Shown here piece by piece: positions 10,149 to 23,684 of a stretch of 64,000 nt of DNA; the stretch's first letter is position 1; each line of letters begins with the position of its first letter. The notes under the pieces were generated by a model that was not told where the DNA came from, made no database searches, and saw nothing but the letters and a program-made list of their open reading frames with translations. A program made the translations under genes and the position numbers. The stretch covers positions 1,178,001-1,242,000 of the forward strand of contig JBLDXI010000054.1 in NCBI GenBank assembly GCA_047495785.1, read 5' to 3'. This DNA is from Lepidodermella squamata (taxonomy: Eukaryota; Gastrotricha).

Positions 10149-11364
10149 TTATTTCATGTTAGAGTAGATGTAAAAAACGGTCACGCCATTCAGAAGTAGG
10201 AGCCCGATGACAGCTACACTAGCGCAGATCATATCGACAAAAGCGTATAGCTGAATGGTTTTGTACCTCAAGGTCCTTAGAATCAAGCCTGTTTCCATTT
10301 CTCGTTCCGCCATCTCCGGATTGAAGCGGATAAAAGTGCACATTATGGCGGCGTAAATCACGATGAACATCGAGTAAATCATTTCGCCAAGCACGTAGTA
10401 CTGCAGAACGATAGCTTTAGGTGTCCTAGGCATGCTGTTCACGATTTGAGATTGCAAGAATGTGAATGACAGGAGAATTGAAGCTCCAAATGCAGGCCGA
10501 TCGGGTGCCCTAGCGGGAATGAGAAATGTCCCTAGCTCCAATAGGCAGAGGATGAAGCTTGGGGCAAGTAAGTTCAATATCTCCCAGTTGGGCTTCCTCC
10601 TTAGGGCCATCCAATAAGTGATTTCGGTCAAACTTCCTAGGTTGTACTGATTAGTGACGACGCTAACGTGCATATCAATCTTCTCCCAAACACTGTTCGA
10701 TCCCATAAATGAAGTTTTGAGTTCATTGTAATCAGCCGCGCCAATTAAAATCAAGGACGGGTGTACTGTTGACATGAATTGAAACTGTGAGAATGTTGTG
10801 GAATGAAATCAATCAGGTTTTAGCTTCCAAAAAATGAAAAAGACTCACCGAACAGTTTTGCGTATCAAAAGGGTACAATTCCAATGCCAAATCGCAATAA
10901 ACCTCGAACAGGCCAGCTTTTACTATTGAGACAAGGCCCGCCATCGGATAAAATACTACTATATCAGTGAACGTGTCTTTCAAACCATAATTGTTAACAC
11001 TGTTTCGCAAGTACAACTTGGGTGTCCAGATGGGTGGATTTTCAAGCTGGAGTGTTTTCAAGTTCTGAGGCCATTTTGTTGCATTACGGGCGGTTGCTGC
11101 GGCGCAAGTATCAACCCATATCATTTGAATTGCAGCTATAACCGTTATTGATTCAGTTATGTCGTTGATTTCTTTAAAACGATCCGCCGAAAAGCTGACA
11201 TTGACAACCAGTGGCTGTCCAAGCAGTTCATAGGGGGAAGCTACTTCCAAGGGATCCAGATGGCAGTTTGCTAGAAGAGCTTTGATTGCAGTAAAAGAGC
11301 TGCTATCAAAACTTGAGGAAGATAAATGGAGAAAATAGGAGAAAATCACTAGAGCTGAAAACAT
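10149..11364 (-). CDS. Cys-loop ligand-gated ion channel subunit L2
   Basis: Two exons on the minus strand, 11364-10849 and 10784-10149, joined across a 64-nt intron (gtgagt...cacag) that falls right after the second cysteine of the Cys-loop. The product is 383 aa. It has an N-terminal signal-like segment (MFSALVIFSYFLHLSS), an extracellular domain with a conventional WVD motif, a 13-residue Cys-loop (CDLALELYPFDTQNC), an RRKPNWEILN pre-M1 motif and four membrane segments. The linker between M3 and M4 is short (about 30 aa). Compared with L3 and L4 the M1-M2 region is encoded without an intron. Ligand and ion selectivity are unknown; an isolated PAR tripeptide after M1 is not in the canonical register and I do not take it as proof of anion selectivity. 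Confidence 0.87.
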
Positions 11365-12432
11365 CTTTGATAAATTGCGGATAAATTGATAAATTTTTTA
11401 AATCGACACAAAATCATGAAACTCAAACCAAAATGGGTGGTTATGGAACATTGAATTGAGCCTGGTCGATAAAAGCCATTATCGGTATTTACAATTTTGT
11501 TAGCCGTGAAAATTGATCAATAGCAAGCTTGAATCCCTCGTTCAATTATTCATATGATTGATGATGAACAGCAAATTTGATCCTGAAATCAGACAACTTC
11601 AAATTGCAGTTTTTCGGTTACATTCAAACGATAGGAAATGATATAAACTACTTCCGAAACCGGTAGAAACCTATTGGGGAACAACTTTCTTGAGGGTGCC
11701 GTAACCACATAGTGCCATCATAATGCCGCTTAGCAGCAAGCTGATAGCTGACTGTGTTTAATTGTAACAGTGGCAGCTCTTTCCTGCAAACTTTCACTGA
11801 TCAGCCATCATGTTTCACGGCCAACTGCTGGCAGCAGGTAGCCGGAAAATTCGTCTTGAAATTCATCTCATTCATACCTGTAGGCCCCGTTGTTTCCAGA
11901 AAATGGACCATATATTTATCTTGGTTTGATTTAAATTTCCAGTTTCATTAAACGACCTTCTATTACTTACTTCAGATATATATTGGACTCCATGGGCAAT
12001 GAATGAGGTTGAATTTCATGAGATTTGCCGGCTGTCAGTGACAAGAACTTGAGGAGGCTATAAATACGCTTCACTTATCGATATTGAATCATTATTGAAT
12101 AGGTCTTTCAATAAGTTGCACCAATGAAAGGTGCTACATAAGGTGTTCCATTTGAAAGATGATAGGACTCGCTGAGCTATCAGCTGGGGATAGCAAATTC
12201 CATGAGTTCAACGATGAAATCCAGCTAATCCAACCGAAATTAATCTTCATAATTGCTTGAACCTGTTAACTCATAAACATGCTTTCGAGTTGATTGAAAA
12301 ATAGCGCCATTCACATGAGGAATTTATGGATTCGATCCTTTGTATTAGGTTTATTCAAGACAAGAAGCCAATTTTCCGAAATTACTAAACGCGCGGGTCA
12401 CATGATGAGTTGCCCTGGACGAGTTATGTTTT
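11365..12432. other. Intergenic region between L2 and R1
   Basis: Contains the L2 promoter region and, from about 11990 to 12432, the 3' flank of R1. That flank is recognisably related to the 3' flanks of R2 (17300-18017) and R7 (43205-43690), with shared phrases such as gcaaa...cagct, ttgaacctgtt and gaaaaatagcgccat. No separate gene seen. Confidence 0.6.
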
Positions 12433-15134
12433 TCACAATTCGCTTATTCTTGAGATTCTTCTCGAATTGCCGTTGAAGTCTGTCAACGTTAAAGAAGGAT
12501 GATCTCCCCCTACCTGATGGCTTTGTTTCCATTGTAACTGTGAAATTCGAAAGTTAGGATTGAATCATCCAATTATACTTCAGGGCTTACTTTTGCGGTG
12601 AAAACAACGCAAAGATTTAACAGGACACAGCCGAATATGGTGGCTGATATTGCCAAGCGCTGAAGGGATTGCGCTTTGAAGATGAACACAGAAATAATCG
12701 CCCCACAAAGCAACAGCATCACTGTTCCATAAAAACAGGACCGAGCAGCTTTCAAATCAGGAACATTTGGAACGACTTTCTGAAAAACAAAACGGCTAAT
12801 TTATGATTATGAACTCGATCGTGTACAATTTACCGATCTCAAAGCGTAAGCTAGAAATCCTCCTCGAATGACAATCAGAGCTAAGCAAGAGGAGATGATG
12901 CCGATTATACATAGCGGAACGATTGAGTCCCCTATTTTACAGGAATAGACGATATTCTCATAAGCAATATCCATTCGAGATTCTTGTAGACCAGCCGCTT
13001 CAATGCTGAAGTCGTGAGTCAGCGGTGCGACAAGAAACCAAATAAGTAGGGCGATCACTATAGCGATTAGAAAAACAAGGCCGATGTACACCGCTAATTT
13101 CCTAGAATGTACTTCATCATAGGATTTTTGTACCACAGAACCACGTGTTTTCGGCCGATAACTTGTTCCCCTTATTGTTCCGAATACGCTTTTCAACAGA
13201 GATGCTTGCGGCTGTCTAGGCTTCATTGATAGGAAAATATTCAGTGCGAGATGAAGTTTTGCAACCATGGCGTATAGAACACAAAACAGGCCGATGAATA
13301 TCAAACCAATCGACGCCATACAGTCCAATGCCATTGTGCTGCTATACTCCCGTCTTTGAATCAGGACAGCAATGAGCAGAAACGCATCGCCCAGAAGTAA
13401 GAAATAGTACAAAGCCGATGAAGAATGCTTTGATTCCGCTGATTTGACATGATGAGCTAGGAAAATAGAAATGCCTACAACGCAAAACAGTTCAAGGCCA
13501 GCCAATGTCGTAACAGTGATGTAGCCTTCGGTAGAAATGAGCGGCGAGATGATTCGAATAATCTCAACGGAATCGACTGGAGGTTTCCCACTTTTTGTGC
13601 GCCAGTTAATCGGGATTGGCCCAATCGTCAGCTTTTTCGAGCCTGTTTCGAAAACTGCGACTGGTTGTAACGTGAAGGTGCCTGTGGAGGAATATCGAAA
13701 GAACCCATATGCCATATTTCCTCCAGTATTGCGGGTTGTATTTCGCTCGAAACTGATTTCACCAAGTTTTGCAACTACACGTGTTGAATAAAGGGACGAT
13801 TTCAACTCTTCAGCTATGACCTCTCCGTTTCTTTTAAATCTGTGAGTATTAGTTGACCAATCCATAAGAGTTTGGTTCCTCCCATTCAAAGAAGTTTCTG
13901 TTGCGTTGAGGACAAAGAGAGCGAACAGAAGAGGATCATAGAAAAAAGCTCTATTACTCCACGATCTTGACTGCGTGGAATCCAGAATCATCGAGCTGAT
14001 TGCCGAGTCGAAATCTGAACCACTGTTACCCAGGGAATCGATTTTACTCATTCGGCCTAGATCCATGGCAGAGGCTGGTCCATGAATAATTACGCTCCGC
14101 AGAACGTCTCGAAGCATTTCGGTTGTACACCAGCTGAATCTATATGGGTCATTTTCTTGAAATGCCCCTCTCCAAATTATGAAAAATACGTAACTAGGTC
14201 CATAAATCCCGTATCTGTGGAGCCAGCATGCGATTCTTGCTGGGTAGAAAGCTCCAATTAGAATTATTCTAGGGTCCGCGGTCAGCATTTCTTCGACTGT
14301 TGCCTGGACAGCTTCAGATTCTGAAGGTATGCCATAGACCCAAGGTATCTTAAATATTCCGAGTGTTTTAATGCCGAAACCAGACTCCAGCTTTTGTGAC
14401 ACTTCAATCTCCAGTTGATTCAGAATCCCATACATTTCTGAGATTTGGGCGATTTTCAGCCACTTCAACTGAGCCATCAATCTTCCTACAGCATTGTAAC
14501 CTTCACTGACAGAAGGCGCCATTACGAAAAAGTTTCGAAAACTATTCCGATACAAATCGACTTCATCCATTGACGTCGAAGCTGTTATCTAAACATCAAT
14601 ATACGAGAATGAAACTATTACAGGATTCTAGTCTCAAGAAAAACCAACCCCTACGAAGTTCTGCGCAGCCATGAATTGGCCGTTGTAATAGTGCGATGGA
14701 CACGTAGAGTGGACAATTATTGGGATCCTGCCGATAGCTCGGTCGTTTCGATCCATTTGGGATAGAAAGCCTTTGATTCCAGGCGGTCGGCTGCACTAAA
14801 CGGAAAATATTGAATTAGTTTGACGTCTAAATAGTGAGTTTATGGAACCTACGATGTCGTCATAGGGCTCAATCGCTATATCGTAGTTAGCCAGCAAGTT
14901 CGGGACATTTCTTATGCTATCCAGAGCGTAGCGCATAGGTTCCGTACAGAGGGGGCCTATGTTAAGTGAAGGCGGCCCGCCGTAGTTGCATGAGGCTAGT
15001 ATTGTTAGCAACGGGCGGCTGCTGTTACGGGTGTAATTCGAGGGAAAAACCATGGCTGGTATCGGGCTGGACATGTTCGTTTGAGATGAACAGCTATTCG
15101 GTACAATTAGTAGTACAAGAAGTAAAAGGAACAT
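12433..15134 (-). CDS. GABA-B-like class C GPCR R1
   Basis: Five exons, all phase 0: 15134-14853, 14795-14649, 14588-12834, 12779-12591 and 12537-12433, giving about 825 aa. Exon 1 starts at a conserved MFLLLLVLLIVPNSCSS signal peptide and begins the Venus-flytrap ligand-binding domain (SRPLLTILASCNYGG, IGPLCTEPMRYALDSI). Exon 2 begins CSRPPGIKGFL. Exon 3 holds the rest of the flytrap (DPRIILIGAFYPARIACWLH, GIYGPSYVF, WCTTEMLRDVL) and transmembrane helices 1-6. Exon 4 holds TM7 (CFYGTVMLLLCGAII) and exon 5 a short basic tail. No cysteine-rich domain separates flytrap and helices, as in GABA-B receptors. The end of exon 2 was set by homology to R3, R4 and R8; a donor two codons earlier (14654) is possible. 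Closest relatives here are R2 and R7. Ligand unknown. Confidence 0.87.
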
Positions 15135-18017
15135 TTCAAAGCACGTTCGCGAGAAGTTAGAAGAAATGTCAGATCTCCCCCTGTTTTCGATTGGCTTCAT
15201 GAGTATTTGCGTGGAAATGATTAGCATGATTACAGTGTTTTCCGAGACGGCAGCTTGCGCTGATCAATCTTACGAAATGCAAGTCCGGTTGATAGTACTA
15301 TGAGGTGCGCAATGAAGTTCCATGCAACGTTAAGTTTGAGGCTTTGGACAATTGTCACTCGCGAGCTAGGTTAAAAGTGACAAGGGGACAAGGTTTCAAG
15401 AAAAAACATGAAGTTGCCTGCCCCTGTCGGCCACTGAAAGCGTATGGTCAAAAAATGTATAAGATGCTGATAATGGGGTATCTGAAACTGATAATTTATT
15501 GTCGAAGCCCATAAATTCCCCAGAAACATATATAATTATTCTCGCGTGAACTGACTATGCATCAATTCTTGCGTAGGGTCAAAAATCTTGCGAAAGAACA
15601 TATTTTGTACTATTTCCAAGATTTTCTAGGGCTTGGTCATACCAACAAACACATCGCGAAACTATAATGTGGAATGTGGCCAGGTGCACTTGCGTTTGCG
15701 TTGCAAAGTTAACCATTTCACTTTATTCCTTTATTCATCAGCGTTCTTAGGAGCCTGGAGCCTTCATTATTATTCGATCAGGATCAGGTTCGAGTCGGCA
15801 ACATTATCGGCATAGCTAGTAGCTGATGACGATTTGCTATCATTGCCAGATTTCTATAAAAGTATTTTGCTGCGCGTAATGTCTCAACGCATAATGACCA
15901 CGCCGAGCGTAATTGCGAATATATTCGATCTGTTCCTTGAACAGAAGTTAAAAGTTAACGATCGAGGATAAAGCCGAGAATGTTCATTTTGTCCGAAGGC
16001 AAGAGAATAGCGTTGTTCATGAGGATTCTTACTTCTGTAATCGATTTACTTTCGGCACCACTCACCATTAGTTGCGATTTCTAGGCGTTCACTATCAGGC
16101 TATTGCTTCCAAGCCAGTCTGCTACTTTCTGAACATCGAGCGGCAATGTCCTGACTTGAGCAGTAGATCGTGGTGTCGTCGGCGTAGAAGAAAATTTTGT
16201 GAGTACGTCGGAACAAGAGCCACGTTGATGGCGTAGATTGTAAAACGTAACGGTCCGATCACACTTCCCATTAAATTGATCGAGTGCGCTGATCGAACCC
16301 TGCGTTTGAAAGCGACGCCGTGATGCCTTCCGGATCAATCGTGTCGATCGATTGAAAGAGCCACAGTAGCCATATCTTTATCTTTATCCATAGCAACTCA
16401 CAAATCTTCGATAATTTTGCATAAACAGGAGTCATAGGAGTGGAAACATCTAAAACCATATTGACTGGGAGAATTTACTTTGTTCTCGTCCTACACGCCT
16501 TCATATGATAATTTGAGGCCTGTAATAAGTTGTCGTATTTTAGCCTGGCAAGTAAACCTCGACAGTTTCGGGTTACCCTATGGAAAATGTTGAGCGATTG
16601 GAATATGATCGAAAGAAATAACTTGACGTCAAATTGTCGACGAATAATGAAAACTGTAACACCAATCAAATTTGTTTCTCTCGCGTCACATTCCCCAGAA
16701 TACGGTGTGCCTATTGGCCACTATGCATCATTATTCGGGGCCGTCACTTGCGGTTTCTGGTCGCAATGTGACTCGATTCCACCTTGATTGCGACTGATCT
16801 GCATATGATTTGCAGTTTTCAAGCAAAAAACTAAGAAAACGTTGTACCTTTCTTTACCTGGTCATGGCTCCAAGGCAACAAAATAATTTAACCCTTCGTT
16901 CGTTTAACCTTAGCACTAGCTGAAGGCGTTTCCGATGGTTTCATCAGATTTACCGGATTCAAAAACCCTGATTTTTCAGAATTTGTTTTGGAGAAGAGCG
17001 TCGGGAGGTTTTCAAAATTGTACCGTCCCCGGTATAAGAAAGTGACTCTAACCAGGGTGCTTCAATCGTGGGAGTACTGTATGTTATTACTTTCAACGAC
17101 CAAAGACCAAAGCCGCCGGATGCTACCTATTAGTATGCGGAAGTTTGGTTGGACACTCAACTTGATCAGAAAGCTGCAAATGAACGGCCGTTCATAGCCT
17201 GGCCTTGCATTGTTTACAGAAAATTTGTAACCGGAGACCACTTTCAGGATTTCTTTGGGGGGTGTTTAACACCCAAAACCCCCCCTGTCTACGCCTCTGG
17301 CTGATTGCTGATTCATCAGTCCGTTCGTCGGCTGTCAGCTGAAGCTTTCATTAGTTCAACGACGAGAGATGCAATAACCAGCTCACCCACTCCAAGTTAA
17401 TCGACGTAATAGTTTGAACCTATTTTTTTTAATCAGCAAAAAGCAATCGATAAGATTTGAAAATAGCGCCATCTACGTGAAGATTTACGGATTCGTTCGT
17501 TTAATTGCGGCGAGAAGAAAATCTTTCGAAAAGACTTCAAGCGTGTTTTAACAGACAAGTTCCCCTGGACGAGCTTTCAATTTTATAACCCGCTGATTCG
17601 TCTATGTTCTACGAAGTTCTTCTCGTATGGCCGTTGCAATCTGTCAAGGGTCAAGGCTGAACAATAGGGTCTCCCATTGACAATGAGGCTATATGAATAT
17701 GAGGCGCTGGCCACTTGTAATTTGCATTGAAACTCTAATTATGAACTATTTATGATGAATCAATCATTGAAAATCCGGCCGAAAAGTGTGGATCTCATGA
17801 ATTCTCGAAAGAAATATCGAAAAACTTGGACATAGTTTTAAGGTAATAATGAACCTGGCGTTTCGATTTCTTTGCCGATACTGAAAAACGATAAACGATT
17901 AGTTGCACCCTTCAAAAAATATAAAAAATTCAGAGTATTCATACAAACATTTATGCAATTAATTTAGAGTGCAAATTTCATAATTAGCGACAACAGGCGA
18001 GTACGTGATCTGCCACA
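15135..18017. other. Intergenic region between R1 and R2
   Basis: Includes the R1 upstream region, where about 15190-15230 contains a stretch also found upstream of R2 and R7 (rc of gcgtggaaatgattagcatg), a reverse-transcriptase relic (16078-16470), a hairpin-like ggggggtgtttaacacccaaaacccccc near 17257-17285, and from about 17300 the 3' flank of R2 shared with R1 and R7. No intact gene seen. Confidence 0.6.
16078..16470 (-). mobile_element. Non-LTR retrotransposon reverse-transcriptase relic
   Basis: On the minus strand, in shifted frames, the sequence carries reverse-transcriptase landmarks: LDVS near 16440, then NLMGSVIGPLRFTIYAINV (palm, GxxxGP-type), then KIFFYADDTTIYCSSQDIAA with the catalytic YADD at about 16175-16190. 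At least one frameshift lies between the second and third blocks, and stops follow. This is a dead LINE fragment. Confidence 0.8.
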
Positions 18018-20646
18018 TCATTTTCTATGGTGTCTTCCATCAGCACCAACCTGATGCCTGTGTTTCCATTGCAACTGTCAAATGTGAAACTTAAAACTGA
18101 ATTATCAAATATATTTGTTCTGGACTTACCTCAGCTGTGAAAACAACCGCTAGATTCAACAGAACACAGCCGAAGATAGTTGCTGAAATTGCTAAACGCT
18201 GAAGGGACTGTGCCTGGAAGATGAACACAGAAATAATTGCTCCACAGAGCAACAGCATGACGGTCCCATAAAAACATAACCGAATAGCTTTCAAATCAGG
18301 AATATTTGCAGCGAATTTCTGCAAGACAAAACAGCTGAGTATGCGTTACAAAATCGATCAACTTACCGATCTCAGAGCGTAGGCTAGTAAACCTCCTCGA
18401 ATGACAATCAGAGCTAAGCAAGAGGATATAATTCCGATGATGCATAGCGGAACGATTGAGTCCCCTATTTGACACGAATAGACGATATTCTCATAAGCAA
18501 TATCCATTCGAGATTCTTGTAGACCAGCCGCTTCAATACTGAAATCGTGAGTCATCGGTGCGATAAGAAACCATATCAGAAGGGCGATCACTATAGCGAG
18601 CAGCAAAATTAGGCCGATGAAACCAACGATGTAGGCTGACTTCATAGAATGTTCATGATAGGAATTTTGTACAGCAGAAGCACGTGTTTTCGGCCGAGAA
18701 TGCCCCCTTATCGTTCCGAAAAAGCTTTTCAACGAAGATACTTGCTGCCGCCGTGGCTTTTTCAGGGTGAGATGAAGTTTCGCAACCATGGCGTAAAGCA
18801 CGCAAAACAGGCCGATAAAGATCAAGCCGATCGACGCCATACAGTCCCTTTCCATAGTGCTGCAATACTCCTTCCTTTGAATCAGGACAGCGATGAGCAG
18901 TAGCGCATCTCCGAGCAGCAAGAAGTAGTAAAAAGCCAATGAGGAATGCTTTGATCCTACTGATTTGGCATGATAAACTAGGAAAACCGCAATACCAGCA
19001 ACGCAGAAAAGTTCAATGCTAGCTAATGTCGTAATTGCAATGAAGCCTTCGGTTGAAATGAGCGGAAGGACGATTCGAATAATTTCGACGGAATCAACTG
19101 GTGGCTTCCCACTTTTTGTGCCCCAGTTGATCGCAATAGGTCCAATTGTCAGCTTTTTCAAGCCTGTTTCGAAAACTGCGATTGGTTGTAACATGAAGGG
19201 ACCGGTTGATGAATATCGAAAGAACCCATATGCCATATTTCCTCCAGTATTGCGAGTTGTATTTCGCTGGAAACCGATTTCACCTAGTTTTGTGACCACA
19301 CGGGTTGAATAAAGCGATGTTTTCAACTCCTCCGCTATAACCTTTCCGTTGTCTCTAAATCTTTGAGTGTTAGTCGACCAATCCAGAAGAGTTTGGTTTT
19401 TTCTATTGAAAGAAGTTTCCGTTGCATTGAGGACGAACAGAGTGAACAAAAATGGATCGTAGAATTGAGCTCTACTACCCCAAGAGCTCGACTCTTTAGC
19501 ATCCTGAATCATTGAGCTGATTGCCGAGTCGAAATCAGAGCCACTATTACCCAGGGAATCGATGTTACCCATTTGACCCAGATCCATTGCAGTGGCTGGT
19601 CCGTGAATAATTGAGCTCTGCAGAACATCTCGAAGCATTTCGGTGGTACACCAGCTGAATCTAGTCGGATCATTTGGTTGAAAAGCGACCCTGCTAGTCA
19701 TTAAAAATACGTAACTAGGTCCATAAATCCCGTATCGGTGGAGCCAGCATGCGATTCTTGCTGGAAACGCAGCCACCATCACAATGATTCTAGGATCGAC
19801 AGTCATCATTTCTTTGACTGTGGCTTTAACATCCTCTGATTCAGAAAGTATGCCGTAGACCCAGGGTATCTTGAAAATCCCAATTGTTTTAATGCCGAAT
19901 TCTGCCTCTAACGTTTGTGACACTTCCATCTCCAATTGATTTATAAGCCCATACATTTCCGAAATGTGGGCCATTTTCAGCCACTTCATCTCAGCCATAA
20001 ATCTTCCTGCAGCATTGAAATTCTCGCCGACAGAAGGTGCCATGACGAAAAAATTGCGGAGGCGATTTCGATACAAATCAACTTCGTCCATTGAAGAAGA
20101 CGTCGCTATCTAAATATCAATAAAAATGAAACAATTGCTAGATTCCAGTCTGGAATTAACAGACCCCAACAAAATTCTGCGCAGCCATGGTTTGACCGTT
20201 GTAGTAGTGCGCTGGACATGTTGAGTGGACGATAAAAGGGACCCTGCCGATAACTTTGTCGTTTCGATCCATTTGGGATAGAAAGCCTTTAATTCCAGGC
20301 GGTCGGCTGCACTGAAAAATAGAGGAAAATCAGTTGTATAGCTAGATGGCGCTTTGATATCTACCATGTCTTCATACGGCTCAATTGCTATATCGTAGTT
20401 AGCCAGCAAGTTCGGGACATTTCTAATGCTATCCAGGGCGTAGCGCATCGGCTCCGTACAGAGGGGCCCGATGTTAAGTGAAGGCTGCCCGCCGTAGTTG
20501 CAGGAGGCAAGTATTGTTAGAAGAGGACGGCTACTGTTACGGGTGTAATTCGAGGGAAAAACCATAGCTGGTATCGGGCTGGACATGTTCGATTTAGATG
20601 AGCAGCTATTCGGTACAATTACTAGTACAAGAATTAATAGAAACAT
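18018..20646 (-). CDS. GABA-B-like class C GPCR R2
   Basis: Five phase-0 exons: 20646-20365, 20311-20165, 20109-18367, 18318-18130 and 18074-18018, giving about 805 aa. The signal peptide MFLLILVLVIVPNSCSS is preceded by an in-frame ATG at 20658, but the shorter start is the one shared with R1 and R7. Architecture matches R1: flytrap domain, seven helices, TM7 on a separate exon, and a 18-residue basic tail (LQWKHRHQVG...). The large exon differs from R1 mainly in the cytoplasmic loop between TM3 and TM5 (about 18640-18770), which is 4 codons shorter. Introns are 48-55 nt. The homologous exon-2 donor here is gtctgt, which is weak, with gttggg two codons earlier as the alternative. Confidence 0.87.
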
Positions 20647-21605
20647 TTCAAAGCGCATTCGCGAAACTATGAAAGAACTATCCCTCTGCTGGCTTCATGA
20701 GCATTTGCGTGGAAATGATTAGCATGATTAGAGATTTCCGTCGATCAATCTCACGTAAAGCATGTCTGCTTGGCTGTATCACGAGGTCTGTTTTCTGTTT
20801 CTTGCCAAGCTCAGCGCTAGGCTTACGACAGTTGTCACCGGCGCGCTCATTGGCGAAGTGACATGGAGACAAACGGGGCAAAATATATGAAAGTATTCCG
20901 TTAGCCACTGCAAAAGCATGGTTGAAAAGCATATAAGTGGATGTACAAAGTGCTTGAGTGGGGTCTCTTAAGTTGATTGCAATTATTAAGTCAAACATCG
21001 CCATCATTGCGTTTTCATTGTGAGAATACAGCCATTCGGCGTTATTTTCCGGTTGATTCCTGGCTTTCACTATAAATATCTCAATATAAGGCGAAATATA
21101 GGTGAATCTCGATACTGCCGCTCAGCCATATTGTTTAGTCAGCACGTCATCGTTAAAACCAGAATCAGAAACCTTCGAATTGATTGACATTGCTTATTTA
21201 GCCATCTTTCAGTTACACACCGTAAAACTAGTACAGGGCCCAGGGCACAGAGACGAAATCTCAATTTCCCGTTACTGGGCATCGGATTGAGTATTTTTAG
21301 TTATAGTTAAAAAATAAAAAAAATATATGCAAAAATATAATTCTTGAAATAACTTTTGGGACGGGAATTTCTCTGCCGGCAGGAAATTATTTTACGACTC
21401 ACGAGGCTTTACTCTTGAGGAACCGTAAAAAACGTATTCGCACCGCTCAAGTATATCATTATTTACCACGTCACACACTGAATAGAATCACGCTCGTTTT
21501 TTTCGTAATCTTGAAAAAAAGTTCTTCATTATTACATTCATCGGCGTGCATACACACAGTTATATACATATACATACATACGCTAAAGAGCATAAGCGTG
21601 CCGTC
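20647..21605. other. Intergenic region between R2 and L3 (divergent promoters)
   Basis: R2 (minus) and L3 (plus) are transcribed away from each other from this 0.96-kb stretch. About 20694-20735 is conserved with the region upstream of R1 and R7. A short TATACA/TACATA-rich patch lies at 21560-21580 just before the L3 start. No gene recognised. Confidence 0.5.
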
Positions 21606-22985
21606 ATGAAAAACGGCTTTTTTTACTTGGCGTTCCTGCTTTGCGTAAAACGTGGCATCGCGGAAACGACACTGTCAGATGCTCTTGCAGCCACACTGTC
21701 AACAATACCACCGAAATTCAAGTCAGATGCTCTTACAACCCTGCAATTGGTCACTCAGATGCAGCAAAATTTCGCTGCGGCATCATCGATGCAATCGAGG
21801 TCAAACGACTCGACTTTCAACCCAACGAGATTTCTGTTATCAAAATGCAGAATTCAACCATTCGTTAATTCGCCAGACGAATTCCAGGGGAAAGTTACGG
21901 AGTTGCATGTCGAGCTGTTAATCGATCGTTTCAAGGCTATTGACGATCTAACAGAGAGATTCTCATTCGTCGGTGCTCTTTTTTACAACTGGCGGGCTCC
22001 TTGTGTAGCCCAAGCTGCTTCGAGCCCTGAATGGCCGGCAACCCTACTTTCAATGCCTAATACAGCAGATGTTAGAAGCTACTGGGTTCCAAGATTCGCT
22101 CATCGAAATTCGTTGCGGGATCTCCTGATGAGAAGAGATTTCTCCTTCTTCCTAAACGTCCTCCCTAAAGTTGGCGTGTTCAGTGTAGTTCAAATGGGGA
22201 CATTCAACGCGTACTGCGATATTGATGTCACTAAATTCCCGTACGATATTCAAACTTGCAGCGTCCATCTTTTGCTGCTCTATCCAACAAAATATGTGAC
22301 AATAACTGAGATCGGGTGGCAGAAGTCGCTTCAAACAGTGGACTTCATTGGCGTGAATGCTCCGTGGGAATACGTATCGAATTCAACCAACATTTCGCAA
22401 ATCAGCGTGCCACCGATTGGCAATTTTTCCCAGGCAACTTACACATTCGTCTTCAAGCGGAAGTACCAATGGATTCTTTTCAACCTGCTAACGCCGAGTT
22501 TTGTGCTAAATATCCTCCTTATTCAAATGTTTTTCATTCCTGGTGAGTTCAAAATCGATTTCCAGAACATTGTTCAAAGATTTTTCATTCAGGAGATAAC
22601 ACTGGGCGATTATCCTATTGTTTGAGGCTTCTCATCAACGTATTCTTCTTATTGGTTTGGATTTTTCTAGTTTCATGATTTTTTGAATTTTTGTTGAATT
22701 TTTTTGCAGAGGCGAGTTCAAGCCAGCATTCCCAGAACGCCACAGCCAATGATTATCACATATTACACCTTTGTCCTCCTGCTTTTCGCCCTCGGGTATT
22801 GCCTGTATGCTGGTACTATCATCTATGTCAATAAATTCCACGATGCAGTCGCGAAAAAAGAAATATCGGTCTTCCCAAACTGGACAACCAAGCGGGCCTA
22901 CGTCATCGAGGCGATTTGCTGCACAATCGGAATTATAATTTACATTATCATCAATCTTGTTGTATTTCCTTATGCTATGAGCTGA
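21606..22985 (+). CDS. Cys-loop ligand-gated ion channel subunit L3
   Basis: Three exons: 21606-22542, 22593-22654 and 22710-22985, giving 424 aa. The start MKNGFFYLAFLLCVKRGIA is a signal peptide. A Ser/Thr-rich N-terminal stretch leads into the ligand-binding domain with a 13-residue Cys-loop (CDIDVTKFPYDIQTC). Exon 1 ends inside the M1-M2 loop, the 62-nt micro-exon 2 encodes most of M2 (GDNTGRLSYCLRLLINVFFL), and exon 3 encodes the M2 end, M3, a roughly 20-aa linker and M4. Exon sizes 2 and 3 (62 and 276 nt) are identical to those of L4. Without the micro-exon M2 would be lost, which supports this model. The WxD motif reads WRA followed by PC. It is a close tandem duplicate of L4. Confidence 0.88.
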
Positions 22986-23684
22986 TATGATTAGTTTCAC
23001 GTCTTTAATAATTTTTTTACCCGACCTTTGTTGGAATAAAATGATCGTGGTACAATTTTTTGTTCTCGTTTCTCGGGCCATGGGTTATTTCGGGAATAAC
23101 ACCCCGGGTAAACAAAGGCGGCACGAGCGAACAATTGATCAGAGCAAAAAGTTTATCCCGGCTTTGATGAGGGGATAATCTCACTACACGTGTTTAAACA
23201 AAGCCTAGGTATCAATGTGGGTTGAGCTAACACTTGAACGTGTATTCACAGGTATTATTAGCCAAAGAAGTACCAAGCTTTTCATTGAAATAATACGTCA
23301 AAGGGTTCTAGATCTTTTGAATCTTTTAATCCAAACACAGGCCGTTTTACTCTAATTTAACGACATCGAGGGTCATTTGCCATCAATATAGAACTGTGGT
23401 ACACGAATGAAATGTTACTTTTCTGCACTTTTTTACCTTTACTGCTTTCATTTCGCATGACCTGCCGCCACACAAATTGAGCTTCTTTTGATGAAGAAAT
23501 TCCACCTGCCACGGTTGACGGAACCTCGCGGCGTTGACCTTAGTAATGAAGTCGTAAAAAATGGAACGCGCGTAGTCGATCAATAACGCAATTTTTTTTC
23601 AAACAATAAGCCGAGCTTTATGACACTTTCTCTAGTTTTGAGACATTTCTTTGAGGTTTAATCAATATTTTCTGTGTTTAGAAA
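22986..23684. other. Intergenic region between L3 and L4
   Basis: Holds the L3 3' UTR and the L4 promoter. No gene recognised. The sequence tttctgtgtttag directly before the L4 start codon is a good 3' splice site, so L4 may have an upstream 5' UTR exon or a trans-spliced leader. Confidence 0.45.

Noticed and set aside
10149-10560. PAR tripeptide after M1 of L2 as evidence for an anion channel
   Set aside because: It is followed by APDRP before M2 and is not in the canonical position directly preceding M2.
14649-14654. Earlier exon-2 donor in R1 (gtaggg), and the equivalents in R2 and R7
   Set aside because: Homologous receptors R3, R4, R8 and R10 all use the donor two codons later (gtaaga or gtaagt); position conservation preferred, though not proven.
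20678-21070. 130-codon open frame (minus) upstream of R2
   Set aside because: No signal, domain or homologue; it overlaps the promoter region conserved with R1 and R7, where the frame is not maintained.
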